Positions 25,693-34,980 are shown, counted from the stretch's first letter. The stretch is 64,000 nt of DNA from Rhodococcoides corynebacterioides NBRC 14404 (GCF_001894765.1 NZ_BCWV01000003.1:744001-808000); one strand, 5' to 3'. Translations and numbers: made by a program. The notes: generated by a model from the sequence alone, not told the origin.

Positions 25693-27561
25693 TCAGGTGC
25701 GGACGGGCTCGTCGAACTGCGTCCGATACAGCTCGGCGTAGCGGCCGGAGGTCGCCAGCAACTCCACGTGGGTCCCGCGTTCGACCACCTGTCCGTCCTC
25801 GATCACCAGGATCAGGTCTGCCGCGCGGATGGTCGAGAGCCGGTGGGCGATGACGAGCGAGGTGCGTCCGTCCAGGGCCTCGGCCAGCGCGTCCTGCACC
25901 GCGGCCTCCGAGGTGGAGTCCAGCGACGCGGTCGCCTCGTCCAGCACCACCACCTGTGGATGCGCGAGCAGCAGACGCGCGATGGTCACGCGCTGACGCT
26001 CGCCGCCGGAGAAGCGGTAGCCGCGCTCGCCGACGACGGTTTCCAGACCGTCGGGCAGGGATCGCACCAGCTCCCCGAGGCGGGCGCGCTCGAGTGCGGA
26101 CCAGACCTCCTCGTCGGTCGCCTCGGGGCGTGCCAGCGTCAGGTTGGCGCGCAGGGTCTCGTGGAACAGGTGCCCGTCCTGCGTGACCATGCCCACCGTG
26201 GCGCGGACGGACTCGGCCGTGAGGTCGCGAACGTCCACGCCGGCGAGACGCACCGCGCCGCCGTCGACGTCGTACAGGCGTGAGACCAACTGCGCGATGG
26301 TCGACTTCCCGGCACCGGACGAGCCCACGAGGGCCACCATGTGCCCGGGCTCGGCGCGGAACGAGATGCCGTGCAGCACCTCCTCACCACCACGGGAATC
26401 GAGCACCGCCACGTCCTCGAGCGAGGCCAGCGACACCTTGTCGGCCGACGGATAGGCGAACCGGACGTCGTCGAACTCGACCGTGACCGGCCCGTCCGGC
26501 ACCGGGCGGGCGTCCGGCGCGTCCGCGATCAGGGGCTCGAGGTCGAGGATCTCGAAGACCCGCTCGAAGCTGACCACCGCACTCATGATGTCGACCCGCG
26601 CACTCGCGAGCGCGGTCAACGGCGCGTAGAGGCGCGTGAGCAGGAGGGACATGGTGACCACCGACCCCGCGTCGAGGGTGCCGCGCAGCGCGTAGAAGCC
26701 GCCCAGCCCGTAGACGAGGGCGAGCGCCAGAGCCGAGACCAGGGTCAGGGCGGTGACGAAGGTGGTCTGCACCATCGCGGTGCGTACGCCGATGTCCCGG
26801 ACTCGGCCGGCCCGCGTCGCGAACTCCTGCGACTCGTGATCGGGTCGGCCGAACAGTTTGATCAGCGTGGCGCCGGGCGCCGAGAACCGCTCGGTCATCT
26901 GCGTCGACATCGCCGCGTTGTGGCCCGCCGCTTCGCGCTGCAGCGTCGCGAGTTTCGCGCCCATCCGCCGGGCCGGGATCACGAAGACCGGAAGCAGGAT
27001 CAACGCCAGCAGGGTGATCTGCCACGAGATCCCGATCATGACGACCAGCGTCAGCAGCAGCGTCACGACGTTGCTGACCACACCGGACAACGTGCCGCTG
27101 AACGCGCGCTGCGCGCCGATGACGTCGTTGTTCAGCCGGGAGACCAGGGCGCCCGTCCGGGTGCGCGTGAAGAACGCGATCGGCATCCGCTGCACGTGGT
27201 CGAAGACCCGGGTACGCAGGTCGAGGATGAGGTTCTCCCCGATCCGCGACGACAGCCAGCGGTTGGCCAGACCGCTGGCCGCGTCGAGCACCGCGACGAG
27301 GGCGATGACGACCGCGAGGATCAGCACGGTCTCGAAGGCCACCCCGCGCACGATCCCGTCGACCACTCGGCCGGCGAGGATGGGCGTCGCCACGGCCAGC
27401 GCCGCCGACACCACGCTGAGGATCAGGAACCCGATCAGCAGGCCCCGCAGCGGGCGGGCGAACACCAGGATCCGGCGCAGGGTGACGCGGGAGACCGGCC
27501 GCGCATCCGGCGTGTGCATGCCGCGATACATCTGGCTGTACGCCACCGATTCCATGCTCAC
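25693..27561 (-). CDS. ABC transporter, fused permease and ATPase
   Basis: The 622-residue half-transporter has an N-terminal membrane domain of six helices (about residues 30-330) and a C-terminal nucleotide-binding domain. This contains Walker A (GSSGAGKST, about 405), the signature FSGGERQR, Walker B (VVVLDEATAS) and the H-loop (LVIAHRLSTI). The sequence fits the lipid/drug exporter group acting as dimers. GTG 27561, with GGAGGAG 6 nt upstream, was chosen over the GTG at 27576 and the ATG at 27555. It lies 40 nt behind lon on the same strand and may be read through from it. The substrate is unknown. Confidence 0.92.
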   Translation of the reverse strand: MSMESVAYSQMYRGMHTPDARPVSRVTLRRILVFARPLRGLLIGFLILSVVSAALAVATPILAGRVVDGIVRGVAFETVLILAVVIALVAVLDAASGLANRWLSSRIGENLILDLRTRVFDHVQRMPIAFFTRTRTGALVSRLNNDVIGAQRAFSGTLSGVVSNVVTLLLTLVVMIGISWQITLLALILLPVFVIPARRMGAKLATLQREAAGHNAAMSTQMTERFSAPGATLIKLFGRPDHESQEFATRAGRVRDIGVRTAMVQTTFVTALTLVSALALALVYGLGGFYALRGTLDAGSVVTMSLLLTRLYAPLTALASARVDIMSAVVSFERVFEILDLEPLIADAPDARPVPDGPVTVEFDDVRFAYPSADKVSLASLEDVAVLDSRGGEEVLHGISFRAEPGHMVALVGSSGAGKSTIAQLVSRLYDVDGGAVRLAGVDVRDLTAESVRATVGMVTQDGHLFHETLRANLTLARPEATDEEVWSALERARLGELVRSLPDGLETVVGERGYRFSGGERQRVTIARLLLAHPQVVVLDEATASLDSTSEAAVQDALAEALDGRTSLVIAHRLSTIRAADLILVIEDGQVVERGTHVELLATSGRYAELYRTQFDEPVRT

Positions 27562-27601
27562 GACGCGCTCCTCCACTCGTCCGACCGCACCGGGTACCCG
27601 C

Positions 27602-29917
27602 TCACGCCGCCGGGGTCTCGGCCGCTGACGCCACCGGCTCCAGCGCAGCCGCGACGATATCCGCCACGTCCGACATCGGACGGACGTCGAGGGCGTCCAG
27701 GACGTCCGTGGGCACGTCGTCGAGATCGGGCTCGTTGCGGATCGGCACGAACACCGTGCTCAGCCCCGCGCGCTGGGCGGCGAGCAGCTTCTGCTTCACC
27801 CCGCCGATCGGCAGCACGCGGCCGTTCAGCGAGACCTCACCGGTCATGCCGACGTCCGAGCGCACGGGTCGCCCCGTCGCCATCGACACCAGGGCGGTGA
27901 CCAACGTGACTCCCGCGGACGGTCCGTCCTTGGGTACCGCGCCGGCAGGGACGTGCACGTGGATCGCGCGGTCGAGCGTCACGGGGTCCACCCCGAGCTG
28001 CTCGGCGTGCGCCCGTACGTAGGACAGGGCGATCTGCGCGGACTCCTTCATCACGTCACCGAGCTGGCCGGTGAGCGTGAGACCCGGCTCCGCTCCGGTG
28101 CTGCTCGCCTCCACGAAGAGGACGTCGCCACCGAGGCCGGTCACGGCCAGTCCCGTGGCGACGCCGGGCACCTCGGTGCGCTCGTGCGCCTCCGGGGTGA
28201 AGCGGGGTCGGCCCAGGTAGGCCGTGAGATCGTCCGCATCGACGGTGACCGGGCCGGTCTCCGCCGCCGCGATCTTCCGCAGCGTCTTCGCGACCAGCCG
28301 CTCGACCTGCCGCACGCCCGGCTCGCGGGTGTACTCGGCGGCGATGCGGCGGAGAGCGGCCTCCGTGAACTGCACGTCGTCGCCGGTCATCGCGGCGCGG
28401 TCCAGCTGACGCGGCACCAGGTAGTCCCGTGCGATCGCCACCTTGTCGTCCTCGGTGTAGCCGTCGACCGTGACCAGCTCCATACGGTCGATCAGGGCCG
28501 CCGGGATCTGCTCGACCACGTTGGCGGTCGCGAGGAACAGCACGTCCGACAGGTCGAGGTCCAGATCGAGATAGTGATCGCGGAACGTGTGGTTCTGCGC
28601 CGGGTCCAGCACCTCGAGGAGTGCGGCGGCCGGGTCGCCGCGAACATCGGACCCCACCTTGTCGATCTCGTCGAGCAGCACGACGGGGTTCATCGAACCC
28701 GCCTCCGCGATCGCCCGCACGATCCGGCCGGGCAGCGCACCGACGTACGTCCGACGGTGACCACGGATCTCGGCTTCGTCGCGGACGCCACCGAGCGCGA
28801 CGCGGACGAAGGTCCGGCCCAGGGCTCGGGCCACGGATTCGCCGAGCGAGGTCTTGCCGACGCCGGGAGGTCCGGCCAGCACCATGACGGCGCCGGAACC
28901 ACGACCACCCACCACCGACAGCCCGCGAGACGCACGACGGGCCCGGACGGCGAGGTGTTCGACGATGCGGTCCTTGACGTCGTCGAGGCCGTGGTGGTCG
29001 GCGTCGAGCACCGCGCGCGCGGACTCGGTGTCGGTGGTGTCGTCCGTGACGACCGACCAGGGCAGACCGAGGACGGTGTCCAACCACGTTCGAATCCAAC
29101 CGGTTTCGGGGCTCTGGTCGCTCGAACGCTCCAGCCGCTCCACCTCGCGCAGCGCGGCCGACCGCACCGCGTCCGGCAGCGGGGCGGACTCGACGCGCGT
29201 GCGGTAATCGTCCGCACCGTCGGGCTCGGTCTCGCCCAGCTCCTTGCGGATGGCGGCGAGTTGTTGGCGCAGCAGGAAGTCCTTCTGCGTCTTCTCCATG
29301 CCCTCGCGCACGTCGCCGGCGATCTTGTCGGTCACCTCCATCTCGGCGAGGTGATCGGTGGTCCACCGGATGAGCGTGGCCAAACGGGTTGCGACGTCGG
29401 GGGTTTCGAGCAATTCCCGCTTCTGCACGTCGGTCAGCCACGACGCGTAGCCGGCGGTGTCGGCGAGCGCGGAGGGATCGGTGAGCTTGGTGACCGAGTC
29501 GATGGCCTGCCACGCCTCGCGACGCTGTAGGAGAGCCAGCACGAGCTTCTTGTACTCCGCGGCCGACGCGCGCACGGCGTCGGAGGGCTCGTCGGCGGCG
29601 ACGATCTCCGCCTCGACCCACAACGCGGTGCCCGGCCCACTCACGCCGGCGCCGAGGTGCGCCCGTGTGCGAGCCTCGAGCACGGCCGCCGGCGCTCCGG
29701 TCGCGAGGCGGCCGACCTGCACGATGGTCGCGACCACGCCGTACGCGGGATAGCGATCGTCGAGCCGCGGTGCGACGAGCAGCTTGCCGTCCGCCGACGT
29801 GCGAGCGGCATCGATGGCGGCGCGGGCGGCGTCGTCCAGTTCGACGGGCACCACCATGCCGGGCAGTACCACGGGATCGTCGAGGAAAAGCACGGGCAAG
29901 CGAGTGGGTTCGCTCAT
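27602..29917 (-). CDS. lon: ATP-dependent Lon protease
   Basis: Lon degrades damaged and regulatory proteins in the cytoplasm. The 771-residue protein has an N-terminal substrate-binding domain (LPVLFLDDPVVLPGMVVPVEL), an AAA+ module with Walker A (GPPGVGKTSLG, about 350) and Walker B (VVLLDEIDKVG), and a C-terminal protease domain with the serine in KDGPSAGVT and the lysine in GGVKQK, the Ser-Lys dyad. GGAGG lies 5 nt before the ATG. A HAIR-like inverted repeat 14-34 nt upstream suggests heat-shock control by HspR. Lon is present in only some actinobacteria; several mycobacteria lack it. Confidence 0.96.
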   Translation of the reverse strand: MSEPTRLPVLFLDDPVVLPGMVVPVELDDAARAAIDAARTSADGKLLVAPRLDDRYPAYGVVATIVQVGRLATGAPAAVLEARTRAHLGAGVSGPGTALWVEAEIVAADEPSDAVRASAAEYKKLVLALLQRREAWQAIDSVTKLTDPSALADTAGYASWLTDVQKRELLETPDVATRLATLIRWTTDHLAEMEVTDKIAGDVREGMEKTQKDFLLRQQLAAIRKELGETEPDGADDYRTRVESAPLPDAVRSAALREVERLERSSDQSPETGWIRTWLDTVLGLPWSVVTDDTTDTESARAVLDADHHGLDDVKDRIVEHLAVRARRASRGLSVVGGRGSGAVMVLAGPPGVGKTSLGESVARALGRTFVRVALGGVRDEAEIRGHRRTYVGALPGRIVRAIAEAGSMNPVVLLDEIDKVGSDVRGDPAAALLEVLDPAQNHTFRDHYLDLDLDLSDVLFLATANVVEQIPAALIDRMELVTVDGYTEDDKVAIARDYLVPRQLDRAAMTGDDVQFTEAALRRIAAEYTREPGVRQVERLVAKTLRKIAAAETGPVTVDADDLTAYLGRPRFTPEAHERTEVPGVATGLAVTGLGGDVLFVEASSTGAEPGLTLTGQLGDVMKESAQIALSYVRAHAEQLGVDPVTLDRAIHVHVPAGAVPKDGPSAGVTLVTALVSMATGRPVRSDVGMTGEVSLNGRVLPIGGVKQKLLAAQRAGLSTVFVPIRNEPDLDDVPTDVLDALDVRPMSDVADIVAAALEPVASAAETPAA

Positions 29918-29930
29918 GGGGGCCTCCAGG

Positions 29931-29951
29931 GTTCAGCGTGCTCGGCTCAAC
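29931..29951 (-). promoter_or_regulatory. HAIR-like element (HspR site) upstream of lon
   Basis: Read on the lon strand, GTTGAGC, a 7-nt spacer and GCTGAAC form a 7-7-7 inverted repeat with one mismatch. The known HspR operator is CTTGAGT-N7-ACTCAAG; the TTGAG core and the exact spacing match, the outer bases do not. It lies 14-34 nt before the lon ATG, a fitting place for repression. No hspR is in the window. Confidence 0.5.
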
Positions 29952-30017
29952 CTCGGGGCCGACCGCCCTGTTCCCCACTGGACCCCCGTTCGCTGGGGGC
30001 GTAAGGACCGCCTCTGA

Positions 30018-30413
30018 TCAGCTGGTCAGCGCGACGTCGACTCCGGTGACGGACTTCAGGAACGGGCAGATCGAGCGCGCCTGTTCGAGAACGTCACCCG
30101 CGTTCTCGACTCCCGGCAACGTGACCGACAACCGGTAGGTCGCGTCGTACCCCGCACCGTCGGCGGCCGCGAGGGTCACCGCTCCCTCGACCGACGCACC
30201 GTCGAGACTGCCGCCCGCGGTGCCGACGGCGATGCGGAGCGATTCGAGGAGGCAGGACGACAGCGCGGCCGCCATGAGCTGCTCGGGGTTCGTGGCACCG
30301 CCGGGACCACCGAGATCGGTGGGCTCGTGCACGTCGAGGGTCAAGACGTCGTCGGTCGAGGTGACGGATCCGTCGGTCGCGGTGACGGTGGCGGTGTACA
30401 GGTCCTGGCTCAT
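30018..30413 (-). CDS. OsmC/Ohr-family peroxide resistance protein
   Basis: The 131-residue protein is a short OsmC-fold thiol peroxidase that reduces organic hydroperoxides. It has the family pattern NPEQLMAAALSSCLLESLRIA with the first redox cysteine and SICPFLKSV with the second, and the usual central strands (ATYRLSVTLPGV). The spacing fits the Ohr-like group. The ATG at 30413 was chosen because upstream residues in the same frame are low-complexity and overlap the hydrolase gene in another frame. It lies 56 nt behind the alpha/beta hydrolase on the same strand and may share its transcript. Confidence 0.9.
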   Translation of the reverse strand: MSQDLYTATVTATDGSVTSTDDVLTLDVHEPTDLGGPGGATNPEQLMAAALSSCLLESLRIAVGTAGGSLDGASVEGAVTLAAADGAGYDATYRLSVTLPGVENAGDVLEQARSICPFLKSVTGVDVALTS

Positions 30414-30469
30414 GCCTGTCGGGTGTCCGCCCGCGGCCGCTGGCAAACCCTCCTCGGTGGCGGCGGGCG

Positions 30470-31279
30470 TCAGGAGGTGAGGAAGTCGACGACCACCGAC
30501 ACGAACTTCTCCGGCTCGTCCAGGAAGACGGCGTGGGAACTGTTCTCGAACAGCTCGAACCGGGCGTTCGGCACTGTGTCCGCCACGAATCGTGCCGCCT
30601 CCCACGGGAATGCGCGATCGTGACGTCCCACGACGACCAACGACGGCAGGGTGAGCCCGGGCAGCAAATCACGCCAGTCGTGGTGCGTGTGATCGGCCAT
30701 CACCGCGTTGCGGGCCGACGACGCCATGCGCGACATCTCGTCGAACAGGACGTCCGCTCGGTCGTCGGGCAGGTCCGTCGCGGTGATCTCGTCGAGTTGC
30801 TCCCGATCGAAGGCAGCCCGGTCGTACGTGACCCGTCCCTGCACCGCGGCGAGAGTGGCGTCGTCGAAGATCGAGTTGTGCGCGAGCGTCCAGTCGGGTG
30901 CGCGGTACTGCTTGGGCGTCTGGGCGACGTAGACGGCCTGCCGCAGGCGGTCGGTGCCGAACAACTCCTGGTAGCTCCAGATCACCGGACACCCGAGCGA
31001 CCAGCCGAGCACGGTGACCTCGTGCAGGTCGAGGGCAACGATCAGGTCGCGCAGGTCGGCGGCGAGGCGGGACACGCGATAGCCGTGACCCGGGTCCTCC
31101 GACCGTCCGTGGGCGCGGAGATCGACCGCGATCACCCGGGCATGCTCGGCGAGGCCCGGCACCACGCCGGAGAAGTACTCGCCGCTGAATCCCCACCCGT
31201 GCAGCAGGATCAGAGGTCTCCCCTCTCCCTGTTCCGTGTAGTGGAGGGTGGTGCCGTCGCCGGCCGTCACGGTGCTCAT
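30470..31279 (-). CDS. Alpha/beta hydrolase
   Basis: The 269-residue cytoplasmic protein has the canonical fold: oxyanion HGWGFSG, VIAVDLRAHGRSEDP, nucleophile elbow GWSLGC (Ser), GRHDRAFP (Asp) and SSHAVFLDEPEKF (His). The wording is close to the non-haem peroxidase and arylesterase-like group, which act on small esters, so the true substrate is open. It reads towards the OsmC gene, suggesting a joint role in handling peroxides or reactive organics, which is an inference. It is divergent from the DUF4190-type membrane protein gene. Confidence 0.88.
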   Translation of the reverse strand: MSTVTAGDGTTLHYTEQGEGRPLILLHGWGFSGEYFSGVVPGLAEHARVIAVDLRAHGRSEDPGHGYRVSRLAADLRDLIVALDLHEVTVLGWSLGCPVIWSYQELFGTDRLRQAVYVAQTPKQYRAPDWTLAHNSIFDDATLAAVQGRVTYDRAAFDREQLDEITATDLPDDRADVLFDEMSRMASSARNAVMADHTHHDWRDLLPGLTLPSLVVVGRHDRAFPWEAARFVADTVPNARFELFENSSHAVFLDEPEKFVSVVVDFLTS

Positions 31280-31412
31280 CGTTACCCCGTACCCGAATCC
31301 CGCTGCGCGATAACGGTGCGGTCACGCCTCCCCTGTTGCGGTCCGGTGTCCGATTACAGTCGCGAGCACCAGCCGAGACGTGACGGATCCCGGCTCGACC
31401 CCGAGGAGAGCC

Positions 31413-32042
31413 ATGACCGGTCCCCAGTACCCGGGCCAGCCCGGCCCCGACGACACGCCCCGCGACCCGGGCCAGTACCCACCCCCCGGGCAGTACGGCT
31501 CCAGCCCGCAGGGCGGGCAGTACGGCTCCAGCCCGCAGGGCGGGCAGTACGGCGGTCAGTACCCACCCCCGCCCGGCGGGCAGTACGGCTCCGGCCCGCA
31601 AGGCGGGCAGTACGAGTCCGCCCCGCAGTACTCGGGCGGCTACCAGCAGCAGCCCCCGGCGAGCCCGAAGAACGGCATGGGTATCGCCGCGCTGATTCTG
31701 GGCATCATCTCGGTGCTGGCGTTCTGGACGTTCGGCTTCGGCATCCTGCTCGGCATCGTGGCCGTGATCCTCGGCATCGTCGGACGAAACCGCGCGAAGC
31801 GCCTCGAAGCGACCAACAAGGGTGTCGCCACCACCGGCCTCGTCTTCGGCATCCTGGGCATCATCGCCGGCGCGGTGTTCATCGCGCTGTCGGTGTGGGT
31901 GTTCAACGAGGTCGGCGGACAGGATCTCACCGACTGCCTCTCGAATGCCGGCGGCGACCAGGCCGCGATCGAGCAGTGCCAGCAGGATTTCACCTCGAAC
32001 CTGGAGGATCGCTTCTCGGTGACCATCACGCCGTCTCCGTAG
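31413..32042 (+). CDS. DUF4190-type membrane protein with Gly/Gln/Tyr repeats
   Basis: The 209-residue protein has a disordered cytoplasmic N-terminus (about 1-85) of repeated GGQYGSSPQ units, built from about 25-bp DNA repeats near 31490-31545. Two transmembrane helices in a glycine-rich DUF4190 pattern follow (MGIAALILGIISVLAFWTFGFGILLGIVAVILG and GLVFGILGIIAGAVFIALSVWVF). The acidic C-terminal tail holds two cysteines. GAGGAGAG at 31403-31410 supports the ATG at 31413. Such proteins are abundant in actinobacteria and often lie near cell envelope functions; no activity is known. A strong hairpin follows the gene. Confidence 0.85.
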   Translation: MTGPQYPGQPGPDDTPRDPGQYPPPGQYGSSPQGGQYGSSPQGGQYGGQYPPPPGGQYGSGPQGGQYESAPQYSGGYQQQPPASPKNGMGIAALILGIISVLAFWTFGFGILLGIVAVILGIVGRNRAKRLEATNKGVATTGLVFGILGIIAGAVFIALSVWVFNEVGGQDLTDCLSNAGGDQAAIEQCQQDFTSNLEDRFSVTITPSP

Positions 32043-32063
32043 GACGAGCCACCCGTGACGCGG

Positions 32064-32095
32064 ATGCCCGGTTGACGACCCCGTCGACCGGGCAT
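32064..32095 (+). terminator. Hairpin terminator
   Basis: ATGCCCGGT (32064-32072) pairs with ACCGGGCAT (32087-32095). A wobble pair and an inner 4-bp stem follow, closing on an ACCC loop. It lies 21 nt after the stop of the membrane protein gene and 10 nt before the next ATG. Confidence 0.75.
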
Positions 32096-32104
32096 TCCCG
32101 TGTC

Positions 32105-32371
32105 ATGAGCGATGCCGCGAACACTCCCGTCGACACCACCAGCGTCGATCCGCGCGAGGCCAGCCGGGGCACGGGCGCGGATTCCGTGCAGTCCGACTCC
32201 GAGCGCGACGAGGCGATCCGAGAGTTCGACCATCACGCGGAGACGGACGGCCCGGACACTCTCGATCGCAGCGAGGCCGTGGTCGACGAGGGCAAGACGC
32301 TGGGCACCCCGGATCCCGAGGACGTCACGCCGGGGGACAAGGACGACAAGCAGACGACTCGGTCCGAGTAG
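32105..32371 (+). CDS. Small acidic hydrophilic protein
   Basis: The 88-residue product is very polar and rich in Asp, Glu, Thr and Ser (EFDHHAETDGPDTLDRSEAVVDEGK, then DPEDVTPGDKDDKQ). It has no hydrophobic segment and is probably disordered. I do not recognise a domain. The start is ATG 32105. A similar small acidic protein is encoded near the end of the window (62724). No ribosome binding site is evident. Confidence 0.55.
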   Translation: MSDAANTPVDTTSVDPREASRGTGADSVQSDSERDEAIREFDHHAETDGPDTLDRSEAVVDEGKTLGTPDPEDVTPGDKDDKQTTRSE

Positions 32372-32391
32372 CCCGATCGATCAGGAGCCGC

Positions 32392-32895
32392 TCAGAACAG
32401 GGTGACGGGGTCCGCGGCAGCCATCGCAACCGCGGCTCCGACAGGCGGTGACTCCGACAGCGTGCCGTCCCGGACGCCACGCGCGGCCTCACCGGCGAGC
32501 TGGTCCGCCATCTCGTTGTACTCGTTGCCGACGTGTCCCCGAACCCACCGGAACCGCACGGGGCCCTCGCGTTCGGTGATCGCCCTATCGATGGCCCGCA
32601 CCAGGTCGAGGTTGCGCACCGCGGTGCCGGTGGACGTCCGCCACCCCTTGCGCTTCCACCCCGGCAGCCACTCCGACGCGCACTTGATGGCGTACTGACT
32701 GTCCGCCTCGATCAGCAGCGGTTCTGCACCCGGGTGTGCGAGCACGGCCTCGAGCAGCGCTCTGAGCTCGGCAATCTGGTTGGTTCCGGACGCCGCCCCA
32801 CCCGAGGCGCTGGGCCCGGTGTGGTCCACCCAGGCCCAGCCGATGGCGCCGCCCGGGTTCTTCAGGCAGGACCCGTCCGTACTCACGATGATCAC
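32392..32895 (-). CDS. rnhA: Ribonuclease HI
   Basis: RNase HI cuts the RNA strand of RNA-DNA hybrids. The 167-residue protein shows the catalytic carboxylates D7 (IVSTDGS), E43 (QIAELRALLEA), D65 (EADSQYAI) and D131 (EMADQLAGEA), with H121 in WVRGHVGNEYNE. It is a stand-alone enzyme with a short Ala-rich tail, unlike the mycobacterial RNase H-CobC fusion. I chose the GTG at 32895 because MIIVSTDGS is the normal N-terminus; a GATACT box 9 nt upstream fits an almost leaderless mRNA. It is divergent from the YhdH-type oxidoreductase. Confidence 0.92.
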   Translation of the reverse strand: MIIVSTDGSCLKNPGGAIGWAWVDHTGPSASGGAASGTNQIAELRALLEAVLAHPGAEPLLIEADSQYAIKCASEWLPGWKRKGWRTSTGTAVRNLDLVRAIDRAITEREGPVRFRWVRGHVGNEYNEMADQLAGEAARGVRDGTLSESPPVGAAVAMAAADPVTLF

Positions 32896-33026
32896 GTCCG
32901 CGACAGTATCCGCACCCACCGACACGGTCCGGTTCCCGCGCCGACGCCGTCCGTCGGCGGTCCCCTACCCTCGATCCTGACCTCGTCCCCCGATGGGGAC
33001 AGCCGTCGCCGCGAAGGAGCACTCCC

Positions 33027-34031
33027 GTGACCGCATCCACCGACAGCTTCCGCGCACTCGTCGCCCGCGAGACGGACGACGGGATCACGCTGGCCGACGA
33101 GGCCGTCGACGCGTCGTTCCTGCCCGCCGGCGAGGTCACGGTGGCCGTCGAGTACTCCTCGATCAACTACAAGGACGCGCTGGCGGTCACACCGAAGGGT
33201 GGCGTCGTCCGGAACTACCCGATCGTGCCGGGCATCGATCTGGCCGGCACCGTGGTCGCGTCGGACTCGGCGGACGTCGCCGTCGGGACCCGCGTCGTCG
33301 CCCACGGCTACGAGATCGGGACGGGACGCCACGGCGGGTACGCCGAGTTCGCCCGCGTTCCGGCGGAATGGGTGGTGCCGTTGGCCGACGGTCTGTCGAC
33401 GGCGGACGCCGCGGCCATCGGCACGGCCGGGTTCACGGCCGCGATGAGCGTGCAGGCCCTGGAACGGCACGGAATCGGGCCCGAGGACGGGCCGATCGTG
33501 GTCACCGGCGCGAGCGGCGGTGTGGGCACGGTGGCCGTGGACCTGCTCTCCCGCAGGGGGTTCGAGGTGGTGGCGTCCACCGGCAAGTCGTCGGCGCACA
33601 ATCTGCTGCGCACCCTCGGTGCCGCCGAGATCGTCGGTCGGCTGCCCGAGGACCCCGACGCGAAGCCCCGCCCGCTCGGCAAGGCGCGCTGGGCCGGCGC
33701 AGTCGACTGCGTGGGCGGCGCGACGCTTGCCGACGTGCTCTCCACAATCCGGTACGGCGGCGCCGTGGCGGCGAGCGGACTCACGGGTGGGCCTTCCGTG
33801 TCCACCACCGTTCTGCCGTTCATCCTGCGCGGAATCGCCCTGCTGGGCATCGATTCCGTCCAGTGGCCGATCGACGCCCGGCGAGCGCTGTGGGCACGCT
33901 TGGCCGACGATCTGCGGCCGAGCCGACTGGCCGAGGTCACCACCGAGGTGGGCCTGGACGGTGTGCAGGGCGTGATCGACGCGCTGCGCGACGGCGAGAA
34001 CACCGGGCGTGCGCTCGTCCGTGTCCGGTAG
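33027..34031 (+). CDS. Medium-chain oxidoreductase, YhdH/AcuI type
   Basis: The 334-residue protein is a zinc-free medium-chain dehydrogenase/reductase. It has NYKDALAVTPKGGVVRNYPIVPGIDLAGTV, an NADPH-binding Rossmann segment (VVTGASGGVGTVAVDLLSRRG) and FILRGIALLGIDSV near the end. The wording matches the YhdH/YhfP group, which includes AcuI acrylyl-CoA reductase, so reduction of acryloyl-CoA or a quinone-like enone is likely. GTG 33027 has GAAGGAG upstream. The glycosylase gene starts inside its last codons. Family is sure, substrate is not. Confidence 0.9.
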   Translation: MTASTDSFRALVARETDDGITLADEAVDASFLPAGEVTVAVEYSSINYKDALAVTPKGGVVRNYPIVPGIDLAGTVVASDSADVAVGTRVVAHGYEIGTGRHGGYAEFARVPAEWVVPLADGLSTADAAAIGTAGFTAAMSVQALERHGIGPEDGPIVVTGASGGVGTVAVDLLSRRGFEVVASTGKSSAHNLLRTLGAAEIVGRLPEDPDAKPRPLGKARWAGAVDCVGGATLADVLSTIRYGGAVAASGLTGGPSVSTTVLPFILRGIALLGIDSVQWPIDARRALWARLADDLRPSRLAEVTTEVGLDGVQGVIDALRDGENTGRALVRVR

Positions 34032-34950
34032 CGACGGTCCTGTTCTGCGGCGAACGATCCACTCGGATCGTCCACTGAGCCTGCGCCACACGCTCTCTCC
34101 CCATCAGCGGGGTCGGAGCGACCCGACGCACCGCACGCTGCCCGACGGAAGCATCTGGCGAACATCGTTGTTCGCGAGCGGGCCCGTGACCTATCGACTC
34201 CGCCAGCCGTCGCGCACCGAGGTCGTCGCCGACGTGTGGGGCGAGGGCGCGGAAGAGTTCGTCGCCACGATGCCCGGACTGATCGGAATGCTGGACGACG
34301 CAAAAGGATTCGCACCCGAGCACCGCATCCTCGTCGAGGCCGCCCGACGCCTGACCCACCTCCACCTCGGTCGGACGGGGCAGGTGTTCGAAGCGCTCGT
34401 CCCCGCCGTCCTCGAACAGAAGGTTCACGGCGTCGCCGCGTTCGCGTCGTGGCGTCGCTTGGTGACGCGCTTCGGCGCTCCCGCACCCGGCCCGGCGCCG
34501 TCGGGCATGGCGGTGTCGCCGCCACCGGACGTCTGGCGTCGTGTTCCGTCGTGGGAGTTCCACCGCGCCAACGTCGATCCGAAACGGGCACGCACGATCG
34601 TGGAGGCCGCACGGGTCGCGGACAAGCTCACCCCGATCGTCGGCATGACCCACGACGATGCGTATCGACGCCTGCGGCTGGTCCCCGGCATCGGCGAGTG
34701 GACGGCTGCGGAGGTGTGCCAGCGCGCCCTGGGCGACGCCGACGCGCTGTCGGTCGGGGACTACCACCTGGCGGCGGTGATCGGGTGGAGCCTCGTGGGC
34801 GCTCCGATGACGGACGACGAGATGGTCGCCTACCTCGAGCCGCTCCGGCCGCACCGCTACCGGGCGGTGCGACTGCTCGAGGTGAGCGGGATGGCGGTCC
34901 GGCCGAAGTTCGGGCCACGGACGGCGATCACCGACCACCGGTTCCACTGA
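34009..34950 (+). CDS. DNA-3-methyladenine glycosylase (AlkA-like, HhH-GPD)
   Basis: The enzyme removes alkylated bases from DNA. The 313-residue protein has an N-terminal domain (about 20-110) and an HhH-GPD domain with the hairpin LVPGIGEWTAAEVCQRALGD and catalytic D251 (SVGDYHLAAV). This wording fits actinobacterial AlkA-like proteins. No iron-sulfur cysteines are seen, as expected for AlkA. GTG 34009 overlaps the preceding gene by 23 bp; the in-frame GTG at 34021 is an alternative. Together with nei, nfo and ligD the window is rather rich in repair genes, though they are scattered. Confidence 0.9.
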   Translation: MRSSVSGSDGPVLRRTIHSDRPLSLRHTLSPHQRGRSDPTHRTLPDGSIWRTSLFASGPVTYRLRQPSRTEVVADVWGEGAEEFVATMPGLIGMLDDAKGFAPEHRILVEAARRLTHLHLGRTGQVFEALVPAVLEQKVHGVAAFASWRRLVTRFGAPAPGPAPSGMAVSPPPDVWRRVPSWEFHRANVDPKRARTIVEAARVADKLTPIVGMTHDDAYRRLRLVPGIGEWTAAEVCQRALGDADALSVGDYHLAAVIGWSLVGAPMTDDEMVAYLEPLRPHRYRAVRLLEVSGMAVRPKFGPRTAITDHRFH

Positions 34951-34980
34951 TCCGTCGGGAATGGTTCGCGTACAGTTTGC

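Noticed and set aside
31490..31545. Direct repeats as a mobile element trace
   Set aside because: They are in-frame low-complexity repeats coding GGQYGSSPQ units in a membrane protein.
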